The position numbers and the translations under genes were made by a program. 64,000 bases of DNA, from contig CM044866.1 in NCBI GenBank assembly GCA_024500155.1, forward strand, positions 42,027,501-42,091,500, written 5' to 3'. Source of the stretch: Chenopodium formosanum (taxonomy: Eukaryota; Streptophyta; Magnoliopsida; Caryophyllales; Amaranthaceae). The notes under the pieces are model-generated. The model saw only the letters and a list, made by a program, of their open reading frames with translations. It ran no database searches and was not told the origin of the DNA. Shown piece by piece: positions 21,442-32,152 of this stretch (the stretch's first letter is position 1; each line of letters starts with the position of its first letter).

Positions 21442-21965
21442 TATCTTCTTAGCTTTTCTTTTCCGACTGACTGGTTTATAAAAAAGTTGAACTTGAACGA
21501 AGGTGTTGTCCTTGATTAAGCGCCCTTCCTTTCTTGACCACGCGCTGTAAGTTAAACCATTTTTCGTTTTAATGACCTGACTCAAATTGATTTGACTTTA
21601 TTGGTTTATAAAAAGCAAAAAAAAAAAAAAAAGCAAAAATGGGGTGCATATTTTTGGGAATCAAGTATGTGGGTTGAAACAAAAGTGGTTTAATTGGAGG
21701 ATTAATGTCCGACTTACCCCCTAAAAAAATGACGGAAAATACGCGCATACAAGACTCTAGACATGGTCAAAGTGTAACATGCATATTATATGTGTGCTTT
21801 ATTAGTGAGTGTAAGTGACATGCTATGACTCTTGTGTAAGACCATGGGACTAAGTGCTTAGACTCAATTAAGGACTAATTATAGCTACTGCTATTAATAA
21901 ATTGGTCAAACTGATTAGCAAACTGTTTAATTAGACTCATCATGATGACTCGAGCAAGAAACTGG

Positions 21966-22060
21966 ACTGTCGCCAAAGCAACAGGACCGTCGCCGCACAC
22001 TGAAGTGCAGCGCCAGACGACAAGGTTGTCGCCAGGTGTTGCACACCAGTGTTTGGCGCC
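21966..22060. repeat. GC-rich palindromic module in element B leader, copy 1
   Basis: Units CTGTCGCCAAAGCAACAGG, CCGTCGCCGCACAC, GCAGCGCCAGACGACAAGG and TTGTCGCCAGGTGTTGCA. Same family as the LTR module. Confidence 0.7.
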
Positions 22061-22696
22061 ACAACCCAAACGTTTGCGCCATTGCTGGAACATCGGTCTG
22101 GGACTGTTTCCAGTATTTTACTCTAAAGGGACAGGCCTAAAGTCGTACTAAGTCAGTTTTGATTAATTTATTAGACTTTAATTACTCGAATTAATTAATT
22201 AATTAGGCAAAGTCCTTTTAGTCATTAATTGGTTTATTCAGACTCAATCAACAAGTCAAACAAACGATTAGTGTAAACACACATAGATTATGCACAAGCA
22301 AAGAATGCACAAGTAGTCAAGTAAGCACAATATGATGCAATGAGTTTGCAACCTAACCATGGCTCTAGTTCTCTAAAGTTCAAGGATAAGGGTTAGTCAA
22401 AGAGGGTCCATGGTTATGAGTCCGGATGCATCGCGCGTAAGCCTTATCTTTGGAAGGGTTGGCGCGTATGGATGGGACGCCGCAAGTTAAACTTGCTTCC
22501 ACGGTTTGATGGATTCACAAACTCGGATGTACCCGTCGTTGCCAGGAGCGTGAACCCCAAGAGGGTTATGGCCATATGTAGAACACATATGGGTTCAGAA
22601 AAGAGAGAAAACTCAATCAGAAAGTAGAATCGAGCCAACAGTGCTAGAACTAGTCAAAACAATAGGGCAGAGTTCTGGCTCGGTATTAGAAGAACA

Positions 22697-22790
22697 CGGC
22701 GCAAGACAACAGAGTCTGTCGCCAGAAGATAGCCCTGTCGCCAGAAGACATTGCTGTCGCTAGGCGACAGAGCCATCATAATGGCGACGG
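22697..22790. repeat. GC-rich palindromic module in element B leader, copy 2
   Basis: Units CTGTCGCCAGAAGATAG, CTGTCGCCAGAAGACATTG and CTGTCGCTAGGCGACAG (22754-22770, a near-perfect palindrome), then ATGGCGACGGG. Confidence 0.7.
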
Positions 22791-23091
22791 GCTCTGTTTT
22801 CTCAGCGCTAGTTCCTACATGCCTCAACAGCTTTCTGTGTTCTTAGAATTTTCTAGTTTTCACAATACTATTTCGATTCTAGTTGGGAAAGATATTTCTC
22901 AAATTTCCTACGTGTAAAAATCCTATGTTTTTTACTCATTTCAGATGGTCTTTCCAATGAGGACCTTTTTTATGCATATGATAATAATGTTAATCAAAAT
23001 TACGCACATGAAATACTTAGAACTTTTCGAGTCTCATCCGCTCATTCTAAATCATTGCCAAAATAAATTTTAGGAATTAAAATAGAAATCA

Positions 23092-23109
23092 TCCCCACTG
23101 GAGTCGCCA
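23092..23109 (-). other. Primer binding site of element B
   Basis: On the minus strand TGGCGACTCCAGTGGGGA begins six bases after the LTR end. It begins TGG, complementary to a tRNA CCA end, and matches the PBS style of Ogre/Tat elements, for which tRNA-Arg has been proposed. Confidence 0.8.
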
Positions 23110-23115
23110 AAAAAC

Positions 23116-24695
23116 TGTAGGGAATATTTCAAGCATTATCACAAACTTGAACCCCACTGTGATCATACACTTAAGCATGGTGGCGTCCAAAGGGAAGGAA
23201 GCTAGAGCAAAAGAGTCGCCAACAAGTTTTAGGAACTTGTAAACCGTTCACAGGGTGAAGGTTACACCCCTTAATGATCCATGAGATCGTCAACTCCAAT
23301 AGGTCTGGAACCATAAATGGATATTCGGGGATGAGGGTACGAATCCAATCTAAAAGAGAAAGAACCCGCCCTATAAATAGGCCTCTACTTTATTCTACTC
23401 GTATTTATGTGCGCTTTCTGACTAACATACAATCATTTGGTTAACCCTAACATAATAATAATAGCAAGATCCTAGGCATGATACTAACAAGATTAATAAC
23501 AAACCCTAACATGTCACTAAACATTAAAGATCAAAGCTTTAACCCTAACATGATACTAACATGATATTAGAAATAATAAAAGGCATCCTAAACATGATAC
23601 TAGAAAGCAATAAAAACATCCTAACATGATACTAGGAATAATAAACGAATCTAAGCGTGCTTTCTACATCACAATAATAAAAGGGAAAATCAATTACTTA
23701 CTTTGATGCCTCGTACCTCTTTCTAATAACAAAATACACACGTTAGTAACTTCAAGGAAAATAATAATATCAAAGAAATAATTAAATCAAAGAGATAAGG
23801 TTAGAAATTGGACTTGGGTCCAAACCCTAAGAAATTATCAACCTTTCACGTCTAGGGCGAAGGCAACTTCGAATTGGGCTAGGTATGTTTAGATCTTGTG
23901 TATGCGGTATGGTGTATTTTGAAAAGGGTTGGTTTAGAAAGAGAGAGAAAGAAAGCTAATGCTCAAGAGAGAGAGAATTGATGGTTGTTGATGATAGTTG
24001 ATGATTAACAACGGAGGTCCAAGGACTCTATTTATAGGAAAATAGTCCGGAAACCGATAGAAAAGTGATCGAGTTTTAAAAGGAGCAAAACACATCCGTC
24101 GCCAGGCGATGCTTTTAGAAAACCACACGTTTTCCACGCAGAATCCACTTCTTAATATGATTAAGTCGTAAAATCCGTGTTTAAGGTTAAAATCGTATTT
24201 TCGTAGAAACAACTATTTTATTCCAAGTAAAACTCTTAAAACCTAATAATTAATCCTAATTCCATTAGGATTTAAGAGAAACTTCTAGATAATCTAGAAG
24301 ACTATAATCAATCCTAATAGCTTTAGGAATGATAATTAATAATAGGCCCTCCTCTAGGTCATTGGGCCGCATGTAAGAACCAAATCGGGTCCAGTTTAGT
24401 ATTTTGGCCATAACTTCCTCATTATTCATCGGAATTGGGCTCATAATATATCGTTGGAAAGCTCTTTTCGAGCCCAATTCAACTACACCATTATTGGACC
24501 CTTATCATGGACCAAACTAATTGGACTGGCTATTTTCATAAATAGAGAAGGTTTTCGAAAACAGAAAAAAAAGATTTTAATAAAAACAACCGCATCACTA
24601 GACTTTTCACACTTTCACTTTATTCGATTATCATTCGACGTGAAAGATATTCATCACTGGGTTTGGTTTTGGGGAGACACTAATTGGTGTCTACA
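23116..24695 (-). repeat. Right (5') LTR of element B
   Basis: 1580 bp with TGTAGGG and GTCTACA ends. The TATA box (minus strand TATAAAT) is at 24030-24036. It has lost about 240 bp and part of the GC-rich module relative to the other LTR, keeping one unit (24096-24112). It abuts the element A RT gene with a 5-bp flank ACTAC. Confidence 0.9.
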
Positions 24696-24700
24696 ACTAC

Positions 24701-25060
24701 CTAATCTGGGTAGTAACATTGCCGAATGAAACCAGCGTCCAGCAGCTTTCGTACTTCGGCTGCGGCCGCCAGATTCCTTTCTTCCCCGTGATTCCGCTTC
24801 TTTTGCCGGACGGGTTTAACAAGCGGGTTAACAACTAACTTGTGCACAGCCAGGTCTGGGCTAATACCCGGCATTTCACTTACTTCAAATGCAAACACAT
24901 CTTTAAATTCTTTCAGCAGCTTGACTAGATCGTCCCCAAGCAGACCCATAGCTATAGTGCCTACCTTGACCGTCCGATCGGGCTGATCAGGGTCTAGTAC
25001 TACTTCCTGGTGATCGCCGGCCGGCTGGGGCCTCAACTCCTCTGGCCGGCCGACGACCAT
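24701..25060 (-). pseudogene. Reverse transcriptase N-terminal part of element A
   Basis: Minus-strand frame with LLKEFKDVFAFEVSEMPGIS and VRKLLDAGFIRQCYYPD, the entry to RT in gypsy pol. It stops at a TAG where the family has Trp (YPDW), then meets element B a few bases later. The rest of RT lies at 6068-5512. It overlaps the protease frame, showing a frameshift in the original polyprotein. Confidence 0.9.
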
Positions 25061-25706
25061 TAACTGCTATGCATGATCTTTCTTGGTTCTTTCTCATTTG
25101 GCCGACATAGTATGCTTGGAGTGACCCTTCATCTGAGTTTGGCTCGGACGACTTTACTCGTCCTCGAATAGTCGGCTTTATAGCCAATTGGTTGCATTCT
25201 TTTACCATTATCTTATTTCCATGGATCGAGCCGATCTGTCCATCCGACCTCTCAAACTTTAACAACATCAGATGAGGCACAATGACTGCCTTTGCTGCAG
25301 TTAGAGTGGGACGGCCAAGTATGACATTGTAGCCTGTAAGCTCCTTGACTATTAGGAAGCGGACCACCATGTCCTTTCCTGCCCCTTTCTGCCTTAGCCG
25401 GATAGGCAAATCAATCTGTCCGACTGGATGAATCACCGTCCCACCAAACCAAACCAGCGGGTGTGAGACATCCTTCAAAGCATCTTTTGGGAACTTTAAA
25501 TTTTTCAGACAGGCGAGGCTGATGATGTCGGACGAGCTGCCCATATCTATCAGTATCCTCTTGACCTTCAGATTGGCTACCTTCAAAATGAATACCATAC
25601 GGTCGTTGTGCAAGGCCTTGACCTCTCCTCGGTCGGCCTCACTCACTGTCACCTCTGGGAAAGACTCCACCTTAACCCGTTTAGCGTGCATTACTTCTTT
25701 CCCCAA
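24987..25706 (-). pseudogene. Protease of element A
   Basis: Minus-strand frame with VKRILIDMGSSSDIISL, where the usual DTG reads DMG (an ACG-to-ATG change), then LVWFGGTVIHPVGQIDLPIR and VKELTGYNVILGRPTLTAAK, which is the second conserved block of plant retropepsins. It continues in a shifted frame into a tail out of phase with RT. The catalytic triad is altered, so the protease is probably inactive. Confidence 0.85.
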
Positions 25707-25820
25707 ATTTCATGCATCTTGCTTGATTCCTCTCATTGTTGGGCCGCTTGCGGCGAAGCCGCCTGATATGACACCCACAAAACCAGAGTCTTTACTGTTT
25801 CCTTCTTCTTCCTTCTCATC

Positions 25821-27560
25821 CTATTTTTTCTTCTCAGACTTGTTATCCTTCCGAGTATATGTGAACTTGGACTTCATCACATATGAGTTGAGCATGCCCT
25901 TCTCGGCCAACTTATCTAGCAACCTTTTCAAATTGTTGCACTCATTTGTATCTTGCCCCACGTCCTTGTGGTAATGGTAATACTTGTTCTTGTTTCTGTA
26001 TTGGACCGAGCCTCGCAATGGCGTGGGCTTCTCAAACTCGAACTTATCTTTGATCTCCATCAAAATTGAATAACAATCCTTATTAAACTCATACTGGGGT
26101 TCGTACGCCTTCAGCTTCTTCGACTTGGTCTCTTGGCAGTCAGAAACCTAGACTTCCTTTCTTTTGTTCTTTCCTTCTTTCTTTTTCCCGGCTGAGTCTT
26201 GCTGAGAAGATTGTTTTTTCTCAGCCCCCTTGCCCGGTACTTCAGCTTTTGTGAGAGAACAGAAGTCTGCCGCCTCAATATAGGCCTCGGCTTCCCGCAG
26301 AACACCTGTGTATGTCCAAACCTTCTTGCGGACCAATTCAAATTTGAAACCATTATGCCTTAATCCCCAGAGAAATTCTGAATAAGCCATTTCATCCGAC
26401 AGATTATGAATTTGGGCTTTCTCTTGATTAAATCTCTGGACGTATGAACGCAGACCTTCATTATTCCCTTGAACGATCGTAGCCAAATTAAGGCTGGTAT
26501 TCCTTGGCGGAATATTGTAGGAAAAATTCCCGACAAACAGCATGCTTAAAGTTGTGAAACAGTTGATGCATCCGGCTGGCAGGCTGTTGAACCAGTCTTG
26601 CGCCACACCCTTAAGGGTGGCCGGGAAGCATCTGCACCAGGTGGCATCATCTACACATTGCAAGTACATAAGATTCCTGTACGAGGTGACGTGCTCTTTC
26701 GGGTTGCCCGTACCGTCGTAAGCACCCAAAAATACACTTTTCACCTTTGCGGGCTGAGGAGTGCTGAGGATCTCTTGAGAAAACAGAGGCGGCTTGGCTC
26801 CAAGATTTAACATACGCATCTGCCAATCAATTGGATGTGGCTGAGCTGATGGTCCGGCAAGGTAAGCAGCCTGGTCGAACGGTTGGCCATACTGTCCAAA
26901 GACAACAGGGTTAGTCGGCAGAAAAGCATTAAAATTCTGAGGAGCTTGATATTGAAATGGTTGAATTGGAACACTTGGGACTGGAGTTTGAGTCCGATGG
27001 GCTTGAATTCTGCTGGTCCTAGCCGTGTTGGTATGCTTGGAGGAGGTATGGTTTGAGAAATAATCCGGCATTGACGGTGTAGAGGTCGTGTCCGAATAAG
27101 CTATTCGTTCACGCTGCTTGTGCCAAAGCTAATCTCTAGCATCCTTCCAACGCCGAGACGGCTCAATAATCTCTTTTTGAGGTCGTCTAGCCTGCCCCCC
27201 AGCCAACTGCGTTTTGTCAAGGAGCCGGGTCACATCTGCCCTCGGCGAACGCCCATGCCGGCGGTATGGGGTGTTTCCAGCATCTTCAGCATTAGTCGCT
27301 TTGCTCTAGGGTTTTTTTTTCTGGCCTTCTCCTTCTCTCCTGGGCGACTGCCTATAAAAGACAGCCTTTTGCCCTCCATCTCCTTTTGGAGCTTGTTCAA
27401 AGCGAGCAAGAGCGAACCAGCAGTGACCGGAGGATCCTCCGGCTCATGGAATCCCTCGGGTCACAGGGTCACTTAAAAGAATAGTTGTGATTATATCTTC
27501 AACATGGCCGTCCTGGCCGGGGCCAGGGCCGGCACCTAGTGTCTGACCATCCATTGCCAT
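25821..27560 (-). pseudogene. Gag of element A
   Basis: A start near 27560 (MAMDGQTLGAGPGPGQ) is soon frameshifted. A Lys/Arg-rich stretch and a TAG (near 27128) precede the long frame 27071-26148. That frame carries the capsid: FLGAYDGTGNPKEHVTSYRN, FPATLKGVAQDWFNSLPAGC and LATIVQGNNEGLRSYVQRFN. A last part (26063-25821) has a decayed zinc site (KYYHYHKDVGQDTNECNNLK) whose first Cys is lost. Lesions: at least two frameshifts and several stops. Confidence 0.85.
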
Positions 27561-27573
27561 TAACGGACGAGTA

Positions 27574-27592
27574 TCCCCACAGACGACGCCAA
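27574..27592 (-). other. Primer binding site of element A
   Basis: On the minus strand TTGGCGTCGTCTGTGGGGA follows the LTR end after one base. It has the form of the well-known Tat-lineage PBS. Confidence 0.8.
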
Positions 27593-27593
27593 C

Positions 27594-28128
27594 TGTTTCG
27601 GGGTTTTTTGGAATCCCTCGGGATACTGGTCACGCTCTTCCAGGTAACGAGACTCGGACACCTGTAAAAACACGAATCTCCGGTGATCGGAGATTCGCCT
27701 CCGACAATCAAGTTAGTGACCGGAAACGGAATAAATGTAGAGAGAGAAAGTAGAAAGAAGTTGGAGCCTTTTGTGCTCTTTTAGAGGGTATCTCACAATC
27801 CACCCCTCCTATCATCAATGATTTGGGTATTTATAGGGGTGGGAATTTGTGCCCCTTAGTGTAAGTGACCTAAGAATTTGGGCTCTGATTGGCTGCGCAA
27901 TCAGGTAAGGATACGTGTCCTAAGGGAGCGTCGTTTTTGTGGCATTCCTAGGAGTTTGGGCCTCCTGATGTAAGGAGGCCTTTTGCCCTTATGTCATTCT
28001 CTTTATTTCAGGTGCTTAATTGTTCCTCGTACGTGTCATCTTTCTATGGCGACACGTGTCGCCCGTTGATTGGGCCACGTGTCGTCATGGGATTGGGCCA
28101 CATACTTGGGGTATTTTTACCCTAAACA
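27594..28128 (-). repeat. 5' LTR of element A
   Basis: 535 bp from TGTTTCGGGG to CCTAAACA. The minus-strand TATA box TATAAATA is at 27828-27835. The U3 part (27840-28128) holds four ACGTGTC motifs. The base 3' to it on the plus strand begins ATAAC, the expected target duplication, whose partner is not in the window. Confidence 0.85.
27912..28083. promoter_or_regulatory. G-box/ABRE-like cluster in element A LTR
   Basis: ACGTGTC occurs at about 27913, 28031, 28054 and 28077. One lies inside the perfect 16-bp palindrome GGCGACACGTGTCGCC (28048-28063), and one is CCACGTGTC. ACGTG(T/G)C is the core of ABA-responsive and G-box elements bound by plant bZIP factors. Activity is inferred. Confidence 0.6.
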
Positions 28129-28739
28129 ATAACTACTTTCATGTTGTAAGAAACAAATTCAATAAAAAAAGTGTAAAAAAGGGGGAAAATAAAAAAAACA
28201 GAGGAGAGATAAAATGAAAAACGAAGGAGAAAAACAGAGGAGAAGAAAGTGATAATGAAAATTTTGATCGAAATTCTAATGAAAATCAAGCATAAATTTG
28301 ATAAGAATTAAGAAAGAAAAGAGAAGAGAGAGAATTGGGAAGAAGGAACCAATAATCAAGGGAAGAACGTTAGAGCTGGGGTACGTTTCATGCAGAAAGT
28401 CTTGCGTTTAAGCCTGTTGAAGCTATTCTACATGCATGAGGAATTGAGGATGCATGTAAGAATATGTAGATGTGATACATCCTCGCCCCATCACCCACTT
28501 GGATATTCATACCTACCTCATACCTGGCCCAAAAACGTCATACCTGGCCCAAACACGTACCAAACCCATTGACATGAGCCCATGATGTTGTATTGTATCA
28601 CATTAATGACAATTATATCAAATTAGGTTAAAAAATTGAGACTCTTACTACTTTAACTATTCAAGCTTATTTGGCCTTAGGGGTATCAAGTTTCATAAAT
28701 TCTAAACTCTTCTAAAGGAAATATGGTGCGGCTATGAAG
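28129..28739. other. AT-rich sequence right of element A
   Basis: About 600 bp with A/G-rich stretches and no supported gene. Around 28480-28560 are GCCCCATCACCC and two copies of CATACCTGGCCCAAA. These resemble interior motifs of the hAT-like element next to it, so the left end of that element may be in this stretch, but I could not find a terminal repeat. Confidence 0.4.
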
Positions 28740-28835
28740 CGGATATGGGGCGGGTCTACTCTGAAATCCATACTGCCCCATCACCCATGACAGGTACACA
28801 TTTTATACCCGTCTCCGCTCCATCACCCGCCAAAC
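28740..28835. mobile_element. hAT-like GC-rich element, arm left of element C
   Basis: Alternating GGGGCGGGT, GCCCCATCACCC and CGCTCCATCACCCGCC words. With the other arm at 42372-42434 they rebuild one GC-rich terminal region, broken by element C at CAAAC. Such GGGGCGGG/CCATC words are typical of the ends of a common group of plant hAT elements. Confidence 0.45.
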
Positions 28836-30236
28836 TGATGGGCGTTAGAACGATCGCACATTCCACACTCAATCAAACACATTTATTAACAAACACCCTA
28901 CAAACCAAGCACAATGATAAGTAAGAGTTCGGTCCACAAGGAACGGGATATGGTTGCTAAGGATCTTAACACTTAAGCTAATTCGAAGTCTATGATATGG
29001 TCAATTGGGGTTCTTCAAGTTGACAAACAAACTATGATTCTAAATCGAAGGATTAAAAACACTAGGGAATGGGATCCACTCAACCAAGGCAATTAGGCAA
29101 ACGGGGAGTAAAATAGACAAGGTATAGCAAGGACTATATGTAAAATCAACCTCATGCAATTAGAAAACAACCCACACTACTAAACTTAGATTCCTCATTA
29201 GTCTAGACATAGATGATACATAATCAAATTGCAATAGGTAATGACACACTCAATTTACATTCCCATGTCAAATTAAGCATATCATGATATCAATAAGCTC
29301 CCAAGTCAAGGGTAGCTAGTCCTATCATGAAGAACTAACAAGCAATCTCATATAATCAATTTAATTGCAATACAAACATCAATGCTTCTCCCACATTTGC
29401 ATAATTAACCCAAAAGGTTGAGCTTCACCCAACCCCTAGCAAGAAGACTACTCACAACTCATGTTTATCAACATGCCAACAAGTATTAGGGTTCTAACTT
29501 CTTCAATAATTAGGGAAAAGTGATTAACAATTGAAATAACTATCTTCCAATAACAAATTATCAAGAACTTAAAAGATTTAAATAACATGCAAGAACAATT
29601 AAAATCAGAAATTGAATGGAGAAAAGTAGAAGGAAGTTACTAATTGAAGCTTCAAAATGTTGAATACAAAGTGCCAAATCTTGAGTATGAATCTTGAAAA
29701 CCAACTATTACAAATGATTAATTTGATGAAAACTAAGCTAAATTAATGTTTCAAACTAAGAGGAGTTTCTAAAAACTAGGCTATTTCTGTCTGCCCTTCA
29801 AAGGAACTAAAGGGGAAGTATTTATACTCCCCTAAACACATAGGGAAATCCGTCAAAAGAAAACGGATTTCCCAGCGAGGAGCGCCCGCTACAAGTTAGG
29901 AGCGCCCGCTCTGGATTGCTGCACGCCCTCTCAAGCCGACTTCAGAATTTGGCAGATTTGAAAAGTAGGGGAGGAGCGCTCGCTCCTCACAGGTGCACGC
30001 CCCCTCTAGCTGGAGCGGGCTCTCCATTCTCTAATTTCCTTGCCTTGAACACAATCCATGCATCGAATGCTTGCCAAATTGAGTCAATAGACCCGCAAAA
30101 CATGGACAAACACAAACCAAGAGGGGGCAAGGCCGAGACAAAACATTTTCATTCAAAAACGGGTTAGAAAAAGGGGAAAGGAATGCAAAACCGGGTTTAA
30201 ATTAACACAATAAGTTGTCAAATAAACCACTTATCA
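28836..30236 (-). repeat. 3' LTR of element C
   Basis: 1401 bp. Minus-strand TATA box TATAAATA at 29819-29826. A GC-rich module (29875-30026) lies upstream of it on the minus strand. Confidence 0.95.
29875..30026. repeat. GC-rich palindromic module in element C 3' LTR
   Basis: GGAGCGCCCGCT occurs twice, then GCACGCCCTCTC, GAGGAGCGCTCGCTCCTC (8-bp arms around CT) and TGGAGCGGGCTCTCC. It lies 50-200 bp upstream of the TATA box. Confidence 0.75.
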
Positions 30237-30249
30237 AATCCCCCCAAGC
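30237..30249 (-). other. Polypurine tract of element C
   Basis: On the minus strand GCTTGGGGGGATT directly precedes the LTR start TGATAAGTGG. Confidence 0.85.
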
Positions 30250-32152
30250 TAGCCAAATGCTTGTCCTCAAGCAATTCACATTGCCCAAAAACAAACTCTA
30301 AGATCAATTTGCTCAAAGAAAAGCACATGCATAGATACAAGAATCCTTAAGCAATAAAACTCAAGCATGAGGTATATGCCTAAGATCAACCACGGTCATG
30401 ACTAGCCAAGGCCTAGATAACCTTTTCGAAAATACTCAACTCAAGCCTATTCAACACATCTTACCACGTCCCCATCAAAAAGTTTAAATCCCCCCTAATG
30501 GTAGTGTCTCGGGACTCCTCGAAGGAGCCGGAAAAACATAGATAAAGCGGGTTTCAAAACACTCGACATCTCAATGAGCAAGTACCCTCTCCATATGCTT
30601 GTGAATCAACTTCCTCCACCGACAAAGGCTTCCACTACTCTCCTAATCATTACAAAACTCAAGGACTACGACACAAAGTTAAGGCATATATAGAACAAGA
30701 AGTGCTTTGCAATTTGAGCCAAACTAAGATGTATCATTAAGAGCAAACCTTAAGAGGCTCCTAACTTTGACCCAAGTTACAACCATGAATGAACTTTAAA
30801 GAGTACACCCCCAAGCTTGTTTGGTTGCTAGGGAGGTGACATTACATCACTTCTTGGCATTTTCTCCCCCTTTTGTTTTTTATTTTTTTTTAATACAATA
30901 CTAGGGTATTTACATTACTAATTACTAAATTCAAAGAACTAAAAATTAAACTATGGAAATGGTAATAATAGAAATAAGGAAAAATAATATGCCTTAACCT
31001 TTTGTGAATAAACAATACATGACACCTTTTATCAATACTAAGAGTATTTTAGGCCACGGTCTTGGGAGTTGAGACTCAAGTTCTCGATCTAGGTACTAAA
31101 TCAAAGAGGATCCTTGCCACTCATGCAAAATGTAGTAGGCTTGAAATATATTAAAACCTCACCTTTTGGAACAATGTGGGATCAAATACTACCTTTCGGG
31201 GATCAAATTCCTTTGAGATAGGCGGCACCATCTTACCGCAAACCAAGACTTTAAGTCTCGTACATTCGGGAAAGTTATTCTCACACTAGCCTAAACTAGC
31301 CAATTTTATGTTCAACCAAGGGCATCTAAACCATGCTCGAAATTTTATTACAAAAAGAAAACAAGCATCCACCACATACAATCTAATATCATCATTGCAA
31401 ACCGATCAAAGGAAACAAACACATTTTTTTTTGTTTTCTTTTTTTTTTTAGAAAGCTGAAAATGGGGGAGAGGAGAACTAATTAAAGAATTTGGATATTA
31501 GGGTTTTGGATATTAGGGAATTTGGATGTTAGAGGGGTTAGAGGATAAGAAAAAGAAATTTGGATATTAGGGAAAACCATCATCCTTAATCCACACGAAT
31601 CATCATCAATGAAAGACCAAGAGCAATACCAACCAAACCATGATACCAACCCTCATACAAACCAACTGAAACATGAACATATCAAAGCCATTCATAAGGA
31701 TAAGATGCTCCAATAGCACACATGTAAGGAGAAGTGAGACAAAAACATCAATATGCAATTGTTCTAGCCTAGGCATGCCATATAATCGTGAAAAGGGCAA
31801 CAACCAACCTAAAATAGGCATGCAATCTAGAACATAATACCATATGAATCCTACCACAAGTCCCAAAGGCTAAACTAAGCCTTTCATGCCAAACATTCCA
31901 CATACAAACTCAAACTTCTCCATACATAGCACAAAAAGCATCACAAGAAAGCACATATCCTACCAAAACCAAAACCTACTCTAGACACAAAGACCCCCTA
32001 GACCTCCCCCAAGCTAGACATTTGAATACCGTTCCCACGAAAGATATACACAAAGAAGACAACTCTCCCCCCAAGCTAGAATTCGACACCGCCCTTGGTG
32101 TTACAAATGACGGGAAAGAAGAGAAGGGAACGGTTAAAACCAATGTCTAAGA
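30250..32152 (-). other. Non-coding 3' region of element C
   Basis: About 1.9 kb between the env-like gene and polypurine tract. No supported gene. It holds plus-strand T-tracts near 30870 and 31420-31450 and a block at 31500-31570 where GGATATTAGGG/GGATGTTAG is repeated four times. Confidence 0.6.

Larger units (their letters stand above)
21442..23091 (-). other. Untranslated leader of element B
   Basis: About 1.65 kb between PBS and gag start with no convincing coding region. It holds two GC-rich palindromic modules (21966-22060 and 22697-22790). It also has a run of A near 21620, read as poly-T on the coding strand. Confidence 0.55.
6074..24695 (-). mobile_element. Element B: Tat-lineage retrotransposon with two antisense PMD-type genes
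   Basis: Inserted in the RT gene of element A. 5' LTR at 23116-24695, PBS at 23092-23109, then gag, protease, RT, RNase H and integrase down to 14593. Then come two plus-strand genes, a polypurine tract at 8063-8076 and LTR sequence to 6074. The 5-bp flanks are GCTAC (6069-6073) and ACTAC (24696-24700), consistent with one target duplication that has changed by one transition. The 3' LTR end is rearranged (see 7943-8062). Coding genes carry frameshifts and stops. Confidence 0.85.
345..28128 (-). mobile_element. Element A: Tat-lineage Ty3/gypsy retrotransposon, 3' LTR missing
   Basis: On the minus strand the order is 5' LTR (27594-28128), PBS, gag, protease, RT, RNase H, a second RNase H, integrase and then an antisense gene. 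A second RNase H and antisense extra genes between integrase and 3' LTR are known traits of the Tat lineage. The RT gene stops at 24701 and resumes at 6068, because element B is inserted between them. The expected 3' LTR is absent: near 340 the sequence switches to another element's end. Coding regions carry many frameshifts and stops, so the copy is dead. Confidence 0.85.

Noticed and set aside
21600..21640. Long A-run as a retrogene poly(A) tail
   Set aside because: It lies in the untranslated leader of element B with no coding sequence or target duplication next to it.
7284..24112. CRISPR-like array from repeated CGCCAGGCG units
   Set aside because: Units are dispersed, variable and without regular spacers, and the context is a plant nuclear genome.
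29916..30167. Small plus-strand ORF in the LTR of element C (repeated at 42046)
   Set aside because: It appears twice only because the LTR is duplicated; it lies over the GC-rich module and has no domain.
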